5,485 bases of DNA from contig CALGPD010000224.1 of assembly GCA_937960625.1 (NCBI GenBank), forward strand, positions 1-5,485, written 5' to 3'. The stretch's first letter is position 1. Each line of letters opens with the position of its first letter. Origin of the DNA: an uncultured Spirochaetia bacterium (lineage in GTDB: Bacteria > Spirochaetota > CALGPD01). Shown piece by piece: positions 1 to 5,485 of this stretch. The notes beneath the pieces were generated by a model. The model made no database searches, was not told where the DNA came from, and was given only the letters and a program-made list of their open reading frames with translations. The position numbers and the translations under genes were made by a program.

Positions 1-59
1 TTGCTTACAACCTTGTCAATGAGTTCCCGTTCTTTTGCTAAACTTTGTGTATATAAAAC
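1..59 (-). other. 3' flank of the ankyrin gene
   Basis: This short stretch lies downstream of the ankyrin stop codon on the minus strand. I see no hairpin with a T-run, so no terminator can be placed here. The frame of the ankyrin gene stays open to the window edge after its TAA, reading VLYTQSLAKERELIDKVVS, but it has no ATG, GTG or TTG codon. Nineteen open codons can easily arise by chance. A TTGACA hexamer at 14..19 (minus) could be the -35 box of a gene lying beyond the window, but its -10 region is not in view. Confidence 0.3.
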
Positions 60-3000
60 TTACTCTCTTGCTCCGGCAGCTCGCAGAAGTTTGATCATAG
101 TGGTGCGGCCTGCTTTCTTTGCAATGATGAGGGGAGTTTGGCCTTCTTGGTCGCGTATATTTACGTTTGCCCCTTTTCGGATTAATAGTTTAGCAATTTT
201 TACCCTGTTAAACCAAACAGCCCAATGTAAAGGCGTTTTCCCGTATTTATCTTTAACTTTGACAGCTGCTCTGTTTTTCAATAAGAACAGACCAATCTCT
301 TCGGAATCACAAAAACGTATTGCAGCGAATATAGGAGTTTCTTTTTCATTATCAACTGCATTAACATCCGCATTATTTTTTATTAACAATTTTGCTATGA
401 CAGTGCGTTCTTTATTGCATGCCCAATGTAGAGGAGTGCGTTTATATTGATCTCTAATGTTAACATTTGCACCATTTTTGATTAATATTTTTACTAATTC
501 CAGTTTTCCAGAATATGTAAATTTTTTTAAGGGATTATTTTTATTTACATCAATGCCTTTTGAAATTAAATAGCTTGTAATCTTTTCATTTCTAGCTAAA
601 AGCAATAGCGAAGATCCGGGTAATTTATTTAGATTTTTAATTGGGCATTTTGAAATTAATAAAGAAGCTATCTTTAAATTTCCATTTGTAATAGCAATGT
701 GTAACGGAGTTTCACTAGCATTGTATTGAATAATTTTTGCACCGTTTTCAATTAAACATTTTACAACCCGCAAATGATTATGTTTAACAGCATTTTTTAA
801 AGCAGTAAATTCATGAACGGTATTTGAGTTTATTCTTATACCCTTCTTAATGAGTAGTTTAACTATTTCAAGATGACCACTTTTTGCAGCTATGTGTAAA
901 ACGTTAGTGTTAAACTTATCAATAACGTTTAATTTTACACCCTTATGAATTAATAATTTTACAATTGAAATATTTCCACTTTTTACTGCAGCATGTAATA
1001 CAGAGGTACCGTCAGAACTATTAGCATTAATATCAGCTCCTTTTGTAATTAAAAATTTGAAAATCCTTAAACACCCTCTAAATGCAGCAATGTATAAAGG
1101 AGTAAAATTTCTATCCATTTTTGCATTAACGTTTGCACCTTTAGAAATTAAAAATTTAACAATATTGATGTAATTATCATGAACTGCTTCATGTAATGGG
1201 GTTGAGCGGTTATAAGACCTTGCATTTACGTTTGCGCCTTTTTGGACTAACAGCTTTAATACATTAAAATAATTATACAGTGTCGCATAATGTATTGGCA
1301 TGTACCCTCTTTTATCTTTCAAGTTTACATTTGCACCTTTAGAAATTAAAAGCTTAATAATTTTTACTATTCTCAATTTTGTAGCAATATGTATCGGAGT
1401 TAAACCCTGTTCAGTTTTTTCGTTTATATTCTTTAGATTTTTCAATATAAATACAACCTTAGCATAATTTTTATTTCGAATTGCTCCAAATAATTTCTTT
1501 AAAGGTGAAACTGCAATTTTTCCTCCTACACTAATTAAAAATTGTTTAATTTTCCTATTTTTTGCTAACATCAATGGAGTTTTATAAAGTTTGTCTAACG
1601 CATTTATATGGGCTCTATGTTTTACTAATAATTTAACAATTCCCCAAAAACCTTTCTCCGTTGCAATATGCAAAGGTGTTTTACCGTTAAAATTATATCT
1701 CACATTAATTTTTGCACCTTTCGAAATTAAAAAAGCAACTGTTTTTATATTTCCGTAATAAACTGCATTTAATAAAGGCGTTTCTCCACGTTTGTCTTTT
1801 ATATTTACGTTTGCGCCATTTGCTATAAGCAATTTCGCTATTACTAAGTTTTTTCTTCCTCTTAAACAATGAAGCGGAGTACTTTTATCTATATCCTGAG
1901 AATTTACTTTTGCGCCATTTGATAATAATAATTTAATAATTTTAATATTTGCTTTTATAACTGCATAATGCAATGGGAGGCGCATTTTAAAGTCCGTTAT
2001 ATTTACGTTTATACCTTTTTTTATTGCACTAACTACATTTTGATAATTTTCATTTTCAATAGCTCTAAATATTCCTTTAGAAAGTTCAAAAAAACGCGCA
2101 CCTCCTTTGCTACGTAAAAATTTAATCACTGTTTTATCACGTGCAAAGTAAAGAGGAGTACGATTATCCATAGCAAGTGCGTTTATATTAGCACCTCTTT
2201 TTAATAAAAAATGAATAACCTTAAAGTTACCACCGGAAGTAGCATAGTGAATAGGAGAACATCCGTACCTGTCTTTTTGATTTATATTTACTCCGAGTTT
2301 AATTAATAATTTGACAATTTCTAAATGTCCATTAGCTAAAGCATTATGAAAAGGAGTTATTCTTTGCAGTTCAGTTCTCGCATTAATATCTGCACCCTTT
2401 GATATTAAGAGTTTAACTATTTCGAGAGCCCCCCGGGCAGCAGCATGATGAAGAGCTGAATTTCCGTGCTTGTCTTGTATTTTTACATTGGCTCCGTGTT
2501 CAATTAACATTTTAGCCATTTTTAATTTACCGGTTTTTATTGATATGATTAATGAAGTACATTGCCCGCCGTTTTTTATATCAATATTTGCTCCTTTTGA
2601 AATAAATAACTTGGCAATCTTTATTGCTCCTTTTGAACATGCAACATGTAAAGGAGTTGCGAACCTTAAAAGTTTTTCAGTTAATGAATAGTTAGATGTA
2701 ACATTAACTTCTGCATTATTTTCTAATAATAATTTCACAACTTCTAAATTTTGATGGAGTGAAGCAAAGTGTAGTGGAGTAATTTGAAGTTTATCTCCGA
2801 TATTCACATCCGAACCATTTTTAATTAATATAGCTATATTTTGAGTTTGGTTATTTTCCACAGCACAAAATAAAGGAGTTTTACCTTTTCTATCTCTAAT
2901 ATTGATCTTTGCGCCATTTATTAACAACAATTTAATAACATTAGGCGATTGTATTTTTGCAGCATAATGTAAAGGAGTTCTTTCTCTACTATCATAAATA

Positions 3001-3380
3001 TTAACTTTCGCTCTTTTTTCAATTAATAATCGGGCCAATTCTAAGATACCCTGTCTTGCTGCATAGTGAAGAGGTGTATTCCCGTTTGAATCCGGTGATG
3101 TTACATTAGCTCCTTTACGTATCAATAATTTAGCAATTTTATTTTTTTTAAAAATAATAGCAGCAGATATGGGAGTAATTTTATATTCATTGTGTTCTCT
3201 ATTAATGTCCGCACCATCTTTAATAAGTGCTTTGACTTTTTCAAGCTTTGCTTTTGCTTTTGTATTAATAAGATAATTTATAAGTACATTCCGTGAAGCT
3301 CGTGCATTTAGTGAAACTGCAAACGTAAATATAAAATACGCAATAATTAAAACTGATTTGATTAATTTATTCTTATACAT
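60..3380 (-). CDS. Sec-exported giant ankyrin-repeat protein (1106 aa)
   Basis: The protein is almost nothing but ankyrin repeats, which in known families form elongated solenoids that bind other proteins; no enzymatic domain or C-terminal membrane anchor is visible. Residues 1-28 look like a Sec signal peptide: lysines at 3, 5 and 8, a hydrophobic core at about 9-24, and ARA before S29 as the likely cleavage site. The mature protein should therefore be periplasmic or secreted. A degenerate first repeat (about 41-68) is followed by repeats of mostly 33 residues from 69 to 1106, with the motif TPLHxAxxxGxxxIVKLLISKGANVN. Repeat 6 has an insertion of about eight residues (near 227-241). Shortened repeats occur at 408-437, 601-630 and 923-949, and the protein ends in a typical C-cap (KLLRAAGARE). 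The start is supported by the signal peptide and by AGGG (3386..3389) five bases before ATG. The gene is probably monocistronic under an operator-like palindrome. The partner is unknown; a host-directed or envelope binding role is inference. Confidence 0.93.
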   Translation of the reverse strand: MYKNKLIKSVLIIAYFIFTFAVSLNARASRNVLINYLINTKAKAKLEKVKALIKDGADINREHNEYKITPISAAIIFKKNKIAKLLIRKGANVTSPDSNGNTPLHYAARQGILELARLLIEKRAKVNIYDSRERTPLHYAAKIQSPNVIKLLLINGAKINIRDRKGKTPLFCAVENNQTQNIAILIKNGSDVNIGDKLQITPLHFASLHQNLEVVKLLLENNAEVNVTSNYSLTEKLLRFATPLHVACSKGAIKIAKLFISKGANIDIKNGGQCTSLIISIKTGKLKMAKMLIEHGANVKIQDKHGNSALHHAAARGALEIVKLLISKGADINARTELQRITPFHNALANGHLEIVKLLIKLGVNINQKDRYGCSPIHYATSGGNFKVIHFLLKRGANINALAMDNRTPLYFARDKTVIKFLRSKGGARFFELSKGIFRAIENENYQNVVSAIKKGINVNITDFKMRLPLHYAVIKANIKIIKLLLSNGAKVNSQDIDKSTPLHCLRGRKNLVIAKLLIANGANVNIKDKRGETPLLNAVYYGNIKTVAFLISKGAKINVRYNFNGKTPLHIATEKGFWGIVKLLVKHRAHINALDKLYKTPLMLAKNRKIKQFLISVGGKIAVSPLKKLFGAIRNKNYAKVVFILKNLKNINEKTEQGLTPIHIATKLRIVKIIKLLISKGANVNLKDKRGYMPIHYATLYNYFNVLKLLVQKGANVNARSYNRSTPLHEAVHDNYINIVKFLISKGANVNAKMDRNFTPLYIAAFRGCLRIFKFLITKGADINANSSDGTSVLHAAVKSGNISIVKLLIHKGVKLNVIDKFNTNVLHIAAKSGHLEIVKLLIKKGIRINSNTVHEFTALKNAVKHNHLRVVKCLIENGAKIIQYNASETPLHIAITNGNLKIASLLISKCPIKNLNKLPGSSLLLLARNEKITSYLISKGIDVNKNNPLKKFTYSGKLELVKILIKNGANVNIRDQYKRTPLHWACNKERTVIAKLLIKNNADVNAVDNEKETPIFAAIRFCDSEEIGLFLLKNRAAVKVKDKYGKTPLHWAVWFNRVKIAKLLIRKGANVNIRDQEGQTPLIIAKKAGRTTMIKLLRAAGARE
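1401..1580 (-). repeat. Cap-like junction module, copy 2 (residues 601-660)
   Basis: This 60-residue stretch aligns without gaps to residues 408-467 with 21 identical positions by my count. Shared positions include TPL..A, FL.S.GG, F.AI.N.NY, VV and N.N. The first half is a shortened ankyrin repeat that resembles the C-terminal cap of the whole protein. The second half resembles the degenerate first repeat after the signal peptide. The pattern suggests an internal cap-to-cap junction between sub-arrays. Confidence 0.65.
1980..2159 (-). repeat. Cap-like junction module, copy 1 (residues 408-467)
   Basis: This is the first copy of the 60-residue junction module. It reads TPLYFARDKTVIKFL followed by a KGG turn, a non-repeat linker (ARFFELSKG), then FRAIENENYQNVV. 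The linker lacks the ankyrin loop consensus, so the solenoid is probably interrupted or kinked here. The distance to copy 2 is 193 residues. A related but shorter break (residues 923-949, about 534..614) occurs before the final sub-array. Confidence 0.65.
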
Positions 3381-3443
3381 TCCTTCCCTAAAATACTCCG
3401 TAAGAGTAATATATAAAATTTTTGAATAAATTTCTGTATAGAA

Positions 3444-3469
3444 ACACTATCACTTTAAAGTGATAGTGT
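3444..3469. promoter_or_regulatory. Perfect 26-bp palindrome, probable repressor operator
   Basis: The half site ACACTATCACTTT is followed directly by its exact reverse complement, with the centre between 3456 and 3457 and no unpaired loop bases. It covers the whole -10 box, the spacer and three bases of the -35 box of the ankyrin promoter, so a bound dimer would block RNA polymerase. No T-run follows on either strand, which argues against an intrinsic terminator. The layout recalls operators of dimeric helix-turn-helix repressors such as the TetR family, but no regulator gene is present in the window and the family assignment is inference. Confidence 0.65.
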
Positions 3470-3472
3470 CAA
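3444..3472 (-). promoter_or_regulatory. Sigma-70-type promoter of the ankyrin gene
   Basis: On the minus strand there is a perfect -35 box TTGACA (3472..3467). A 17-bp spacer separates it from TAGTGT (3449..3444), preceded by TGA, which forms an extended -10 motif (TGn). The -10 hexamer itself matches consensus at only three of six positions, so the TGn element may be needed. The predicted start is near 3437, giving a leader of about 57 nt before the ATG at 3380. A small inverted repeat, TTTCT-GTAT-AGAAA (3431..3444), overlaps the predicted start site. Confidence 0.6.
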
Positions 3473-3543
3473 CGAAAGTTTTAATTAATTATTTAAGATA
3501 CTTATCTATTGTAAAAAACTTTTTCAATTTCATTTTTAACAAC

Positions 3544-3581
3544 AAAAAAACCCTCATAGCCGTAATTTACAGCCATAAGGG
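3544..3581 (-). terminator. Intrinsic terminator of the tRNA-Val unit
   Basis: Read on the minus strand, the sequence CCCTTAT...ATGAGGG (3581..3551) can fold into a hairpin of about 14 bp, including three G-U pairs, with a three-base loop. Seven T residues (3550..3544) follow at once. The stem begins 11 bases after the tRNA 3' end. On the plus strand the hairpin is not followed by T residues, so it acts for minus-strand transcripts only. It should separate tRNA transcription from the ankyrin gene downstream. Confidence 0.85.
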
Positions 3582-3592
3582 CATTTACATCT

Positions 3593-3665
3593 TGGGACGT
3601 ACTGGGCTCGAACCAGTGACCCCTTCCACGTCAAGGAAGTGCGCTCCCAGCTGCGCCAACGTCCC
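3593..3665 (-). tRNA. tRNA-Val (anticodon GAC)
   Basis: A complete 73-nt cloverleaf can be drawn. The acceptor stem is GGGACGT/ACGTCCC with discriminator A. The D arm is GCGC-AGCTGGGA-GCGC. The anticodon stem is CTTCC/GGAAG, with loop TTGACGT giving anticodon GAC, which reads GUC and GUU. The variable loop is GGGTC, and the T arm is ACTGG-TTCGAGC-CCAGT. All stems pair fully. The CCA end is not encoded (AAG follows the last acceptor base), so it must be added after transcription. It has its own promoter and terminator and looks fully functional. Confidence 0.96.
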
Positions 3666-3680
3666 GTTCAACGAGTTTAT

Positions 3681-3709
3681 ATAATAACACACAAAATCTA
3701 CAATGTCAA
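3681..3709 (-). promoter_or_regulatory. Strong sigma-70-type promoter of tRNA-Val
   Basis: On the minus strand a perfect -35 TTGACA (3709..3704) is separated by exactly 17 bp from TATTAT (3686..3681), which matches the -10 consensus at five of six positions. The predicted start near 3674 leaves a leader of roughly nine bases before the mature tRNA end at 3665, to be removed by RNase P. Confidence 0.8.
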
Positions 3710-3734
3710 ACGAATTAAACTCATATTAAATTTT

Positions 3735-3762
3735 GCCCCGGTATGTTTAAACCGCTACACCA
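3735..3762 (-). pseudogene. tRNA-like D-arm fragment (possible tRNA relic)
   Basis: On the minus strand TGGTGTAGCGGTTTAAACAT is followed by ACCGGGGC. It looks like the 5' part of a bacterial tRNA: U8-G9, then a D arm GTGT-AGCGGTTTAA-ACAT with the AG..GG..A loop pattern, then the start of an anticodon stem. It resembles the TGGTGTAGCGGTTAACAT stretch common in Asp and Glu tRNAs, with two extra bases. No T arm (GGTTCGA) or matching acceptor strand follows, so it cannot be a working tRNA. It lies about 26 bp upstream of the tRNA-Val promoter. Chance resemblance is possible. Confidence 0.4.
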
Positions 3763-3766
3763 TAAG

Positions 3767-3782
3767 TGTCAATGTTGCAACA
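3767..3782. promoter_or_regulatory. Possible enhancer-binding-protein site (TGT-N10-ACA)
   Basis: TGTCAATGTTGCAACA has the TGT-N10-ACA form known for NifA upstream activator sites and contains the 10-bp perfect palindrome TGTTGCAACA (3773..3782). It lies roughly 120-130 bp upstream of the start predicted from the sigma-54 promoter at 3873..3890, which is the usual distance for enhancers of this kind. The T often found inside the NifA spacer is not at the expected place, and short motifs like this arise by chance in AT-rich DNA. Confidence 0.3.
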
Positions 3783-3872
3783 CATGTATTGTTGTTAAAT
3801 TCACCTAAAAATATATAAATTCATAATTTGTTACATACATACAATTTAGAACAATTGTATAAATACTATTTT

Positions 3873-3890
3873 TTGGCATAAATATTGCTT
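3873..3890 (+). promoter_or_regulatory. Sigma-54 (-24/-12) promoter candidate
   Basis: TTGGCATAAATATTGCTT matches the RpoN consensus TTGGCAC-N5-TTGCW at nearly all fixed positions: TTGGCA, then TTGCT, with exactly ten bases between the GG (3875..3876) and GC (3887..3888) dinucleotides. The predicted start is near 3900, leaving about 20 bases before ATG 3920, with the ribosome site at 3911..3914. No convincing sigma-70 pair competes in this stretch. Transcription from such a promoter would require an ATP-dependent enhancer-binding protein. Confidence 0.65.
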
Positions 3891-3919
3891 AATAGTTGTA
3901 AAATTATTTTGGAGAAAAA

Positions 3920-4654
3920 ATGAAAATATTTGTATTTATTGCATTACTAATTTTACCTACAGGATTGTTTGCCAACCAGGTGCATAATCCAAGCTTTGAG
4001 TTTAAAATGTATGGTGAAAAAATCTTATCACTGAACAATAACAGTAAACATATAAACACAGGTTATTTTTTGAACAAGGAGTATTACAATACAAACAACG
4101 GGTTTTCCGTACCAGCAAATTACGCAGCGTATCCAGGGTTAAACACATCACTAAGTTATTTATACCCGGGAATGAATGCGCTTTGTTCACAAACAAAAGA
4201 TTATGATGAAAAAGGATTTAACTCGTTGTTATTATCATATTCAAAAGGGGGTTACCCTGAAGATAAAAATAAAGCTGACGACAAAGGGCCGGAGGTTTCA
4301 AGTTCGATAAAAACAATTTTTTATCTTTGCGCGCTTGGCACTGTAGTAGGTATTATTTTTGTTATTGCCACTTACGCATATAAACCAGATTTAGCCGATG
4401 ATGAAATCAATAGCTATGAAGAAGATCTTTCTACGACAAGATGGTTGTTTGGCGGAACAATAATTGGATTAAGCCTTCTTGGTTTAGCAATTTCAGGTTT
4501 AAGCTGGCAAAATGCCATCAAAGAATATGAAAAAAAGAAAAGAAAAAAGACTGCATTATTCGATAATAGCAATTTTACGGCAATTAACAACGTAAATAAC
4601 AACGTGAAAAAAAATATTAATTTCAAATTGACTTTATTTAATTCAAGTTTTTAA
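3920..4654 (+). CDS. Unknown exported protein with two membrane segments (244 aa)
   Basis: I do not recognise this family. Residues 1-18 form a clear signal peptide (MKIFVFIALLILPTGLFA), probably cleaved before N19. Residues 19-130 are polar and rich in Asn, Tyr, Ser and Gly, with a low-complexity feel. Two hydrophobic helices follow, at about 132-153 and 175-196, both with spaced glycines (LGTVVG; GGTIIGLSLLGLAISG) that could support helix packing. The loop between them is acidic (DLADDEINSYEEDL), and a very basic stretch (KEYEKKKRKK, about 201-210) follows the second helix. The tail is Asn-rich and ends in Phe. The start is supported by GGAG (3911..3914) five bases before ATG and by the signal peptide. 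A sigma-54 promoter match lies just upstream. The photolyase gene follows after 65 bp in the same direction; the two may share a transcript, but no functional link is evident. Envelope location is likely; function is unknown. Confidence 0.85.
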   Translation: MKIFVFIALLILPTGLFANQVHNPSFEFKMYGEKILSLNNNSKHINTGYFLNKEYYNTNNGFSVPANYAAYPGLNTSLSYLYPGMNALCSQTKDYDEKGFNSLLLSYSKGGYPEDKNKADDKGPEVSSSIKTIFYLCALGTVVGIIFVIATYAYKPDLADDEINSYEEDLSTTRWLFGGTIIGLSLLGLAISGLSWQNAIKEYEKKKRKKTALFDNSNFTAINNVNNNVKKNINFKLTLFNSSF

Positions 4655-4684
4655 GCAGAAATTATTAATATAGTTTAACAGGGA

Positions 4685-4713
4685 TTTAAAATAACAGCTT
4701 TAATTCATATATT
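4685..4713 (+). promoter_or_regulatory. Weak promoter candidate before the photolyase gene
   Basis: TTTAAA (4685..4690) and TATATT (4708..4713) are spaced by 17 bp and match the -35 and -10 consensus at four and five of six positions. If used, transcription would begin at or next to the GTG start at 4720, giving an almost leaderless mRNA. In AT-rich DNA such pairs are common. The 65-bp gap shows no terminator hairpin after the preceding gene, so readthrough from upstream is the alternative. Confidence 0.25.
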
Positions 4714-4719
4714 TAAAAC

Positions 4720-5485
4720 GTGAACACTGACAGAGTATTTAAACAAAACAGCATTCCTATAAAAAAAGGCCCTGTTATTTACTGGATGCAGAGGGAACAA
4801 CGGGTAAAAGATAACCCCTCACTAATCCACGCTTACAACTTATCCCTTGAACTTAAAACGAAATTATTCGTGGTATTTGTTTTGGTGGAAAATTTTTTGG
4901 ACGCGCCTATTAGACATTATGATTTTATGCTAGAAGGGTTGAAAAGGGTAGAGCAGGAACTTGGTAAAATTAATATCCCTTTTTACATATTAATTGGAGA
5001 CCCTATACAGGAGATCCCAAAGCTTATAAAAAAACAAAATGTTGGCGCATTGGTCAGCGATTTCAATCCGTTAAGAATAACCCTGAATTGGCAGAATAAA
5101 ATAAAAGAAAAAATCAACTGCGCGTTCAGCATTGTTGATTCACATAACATTGTGCCATGCCTGATTGCATCGGACAAACAGGAATACGCGGCATTTACCA
5201 TAAGAAAGAAGATAAATAAGCTGTTGCCGGTATTTCTACATGAGGATTTTCCGGCATTGGAAAGACACCCTTTTAACGGGGAAACAAGTGTTATTGATTG
5301 GAATAACGTTTATAATGCTTTACAGTGTGAGAAAAATGTGCCTGAAATTAAGCGCATAAAATCCGGCGAAGATTATGCTGTGCATGTATTGGATGATTTT
5401 ATAAAATACCGCTTAGACAAATACAACGAATACAGCAATGATCCTAATATCAACGCTTTAAGCGGGTTGTCACCTTATTTGCGTT
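4720..5485 (+). CDS. phr: Class II CPD photolyase, N-terminal part (cut by window end)
   Basis: This flavoenzyme family uses blue or near-UV light to split cyclobutane pyrimidine dimers in DNA. The 255 visible residues match the class II N-terminal region: GPVIYWMQREQRVKDN (17-32), FVVFVLVENFLDAPIRHYDF (50-69), SDFNPLR (113-119), HNIVPC followed by ASDKQEY (142-156), the TIRKKI stretch (160-165), HPF (183-185) and the start of the FAD domain at LSGLSPYL (247-254). Class II enzymes are about 450-470 residues long, so a little over half is present and the FAD and DNA-binding residues lie mostly outside the window. GTG at 4720 is chosen because an in-frame stop lies at 4714..4716 and the next ATG (residue 23) is inside the conserved YWM motif. 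No Shine-Dalgarno sequence is visible. The usual Trp after DN is Pro33 here. Base composition is somewhat richer in GC than the ankyrin gene. No frameshift is seen. Confidence 0.93.
   Translation, partial: MNTDRVFKQNSIPIKKGPVIYWMQREQRVKDNPSLIHAYNLSLELKTKLFVVFVLVENFLDAPIRHYDFMLEGLKRVEQELGKINIPFYILIGDPIQEIPKLIKKQNVGALVSDFNPLRITLNWQNKIKEKINCAFSIVDSHNIVPCLIASDKQEYAAFTIRKKINKLLPVFLHEDFPALERHPFNGETSVIDWNNVYNALQCEKNVPEIKRIKSGEDYAVHVLDDFIKYRLDKYNEYSNDPNINALSGLSPYLR

Larger units (their letters stand above)
63..3176 (-). repeat. Tandem array of about 99-bp ankyrin-coding units
   Basis: From residue 69 onward the protein divides without gaps into 32 units: twenty-one of exactly 33 residues, one of 41, three of 34, three of 32, three of 30, one of 27, and a 25-residue C-terminal cap. 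Most units begin with TPL or a variant and carry LLIxKGAxVN near position 17-26. At DNA level most units have diverged, but short identical blocks persist. For example, a 22-bp block occurs at 1132..1153 and again at 1330..1351, exactly two 99-bp periods apart, and a one-mismatch copy lies at 1711..1732. Such blocks can support slippage or gene conversion. Confidence 0.88.

Noticed and set aside
1..450. Plus-strand reading frame antisense to the ankyrin gene's 3' end
   Set aside because: It is a shadow of the repeat-coding strand, begins at the window edge with TTG, and resembles no domain; the plus-strand frame at 2470..2691 is rejected for the same reason.
63..3176. Regular 99-bp periodicity as a CRISPR or non-coding satellite array
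   Set aside because: The period is the 33-codon ankyrin unit in one open frame; the units vary in sequence and no conserved direct repeats with unique spacers exist.
3394..3408. TACTC-CGTAA-GAGTA hairpin in the ankyrin leader as a regulatory RNA element
   Set aside because: The stem has only five base pairs and does not cover the ribosome site; it is too weak to call.
3444..3469. The palindrome as a bidirectional terminator
   Set aside because: Neither side has a T-run, there is no loop, and it coincides with promoter boxes, so an operator fits better.
3460..3684. Plus-strand reading frame of 74 codons containing GRTGLEPVTPSTSRKCA
   Set aside because: This part is the well-known false translation of the reverse strand of a tRNA gene; it runs across the tRNA-Val and has no ribosome site.
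4002..5201. Minus-strand reading frames at 4002..4196, 4414..4626 and 4983..5201
   Set aside because: They lie opposite the 244-aa gene and the photolyase, have no good ribosome sites, and show no recognisable protein features.

Overview
The window is AT-rich DNA, except for a short GC-richer patch at 61..180. It carries one very large gene, one complete small gene, one gene cut by the window edge, and one tRNA gene. The organism cannot be named with confidence. Several traits fit a Gram-negative, probably host-associated bacterium: strong A+T bias, a tRNA gene without an encoded CCA end, a good sigma-54 promoter match, a class II photolyase, and a Sec-exported giant ankyrin protein. Elusimicrobiota (for example Endomicrobia) would fit, but that is a guess from general traits and not from a marker gene.

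Layout. The left 60% (60..3380, minus strand) is one uninterrupted 1106-residue gene. It encodes a signal peptide followed by about 32-33 ankyrin repeats and no other domain. Its upstream region holds a consensus -35 box and an extended -10 box. A perfect 26-bp palindrome (3444..3469) covers the -10, the spacer and half of the -35, which is the geometry of a repressor operator. Further upstream, also on the minus strand, is a self-contained tRNA-Val(GAC) unit with its own promoter (3681..3709) and a strong intrinsic terminator (3544..3581). The terminator insulates the ankyrin gene from tRNA transcription.

The divergent intergenic region (3666..3919) contains a tRNA-like D-arm fragment. It also holds a possible enhancer-binding site (TGT-N10-ACA) and a -24/-12 sigma-54 promoter match 30 bp before the plus-strand gene at 3920. 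That gene encodes an unrecognised 244-residue envelope protein with a signal peptide and two membrane segments. After 65 bp comes the N-terminal 255 residues of a class II CPD photolyase (GTG start at 4720), cut by the window end. It has no visible Shine-Dalgarno sequence and may have a weak promoter of its own.

No shared pathway links these genes. The points most worth attention are the operator-controlled exported ankyrin protein, with its internal cap-like junctions, and the sigma-54-type control region in front of an unknown membrane protein.
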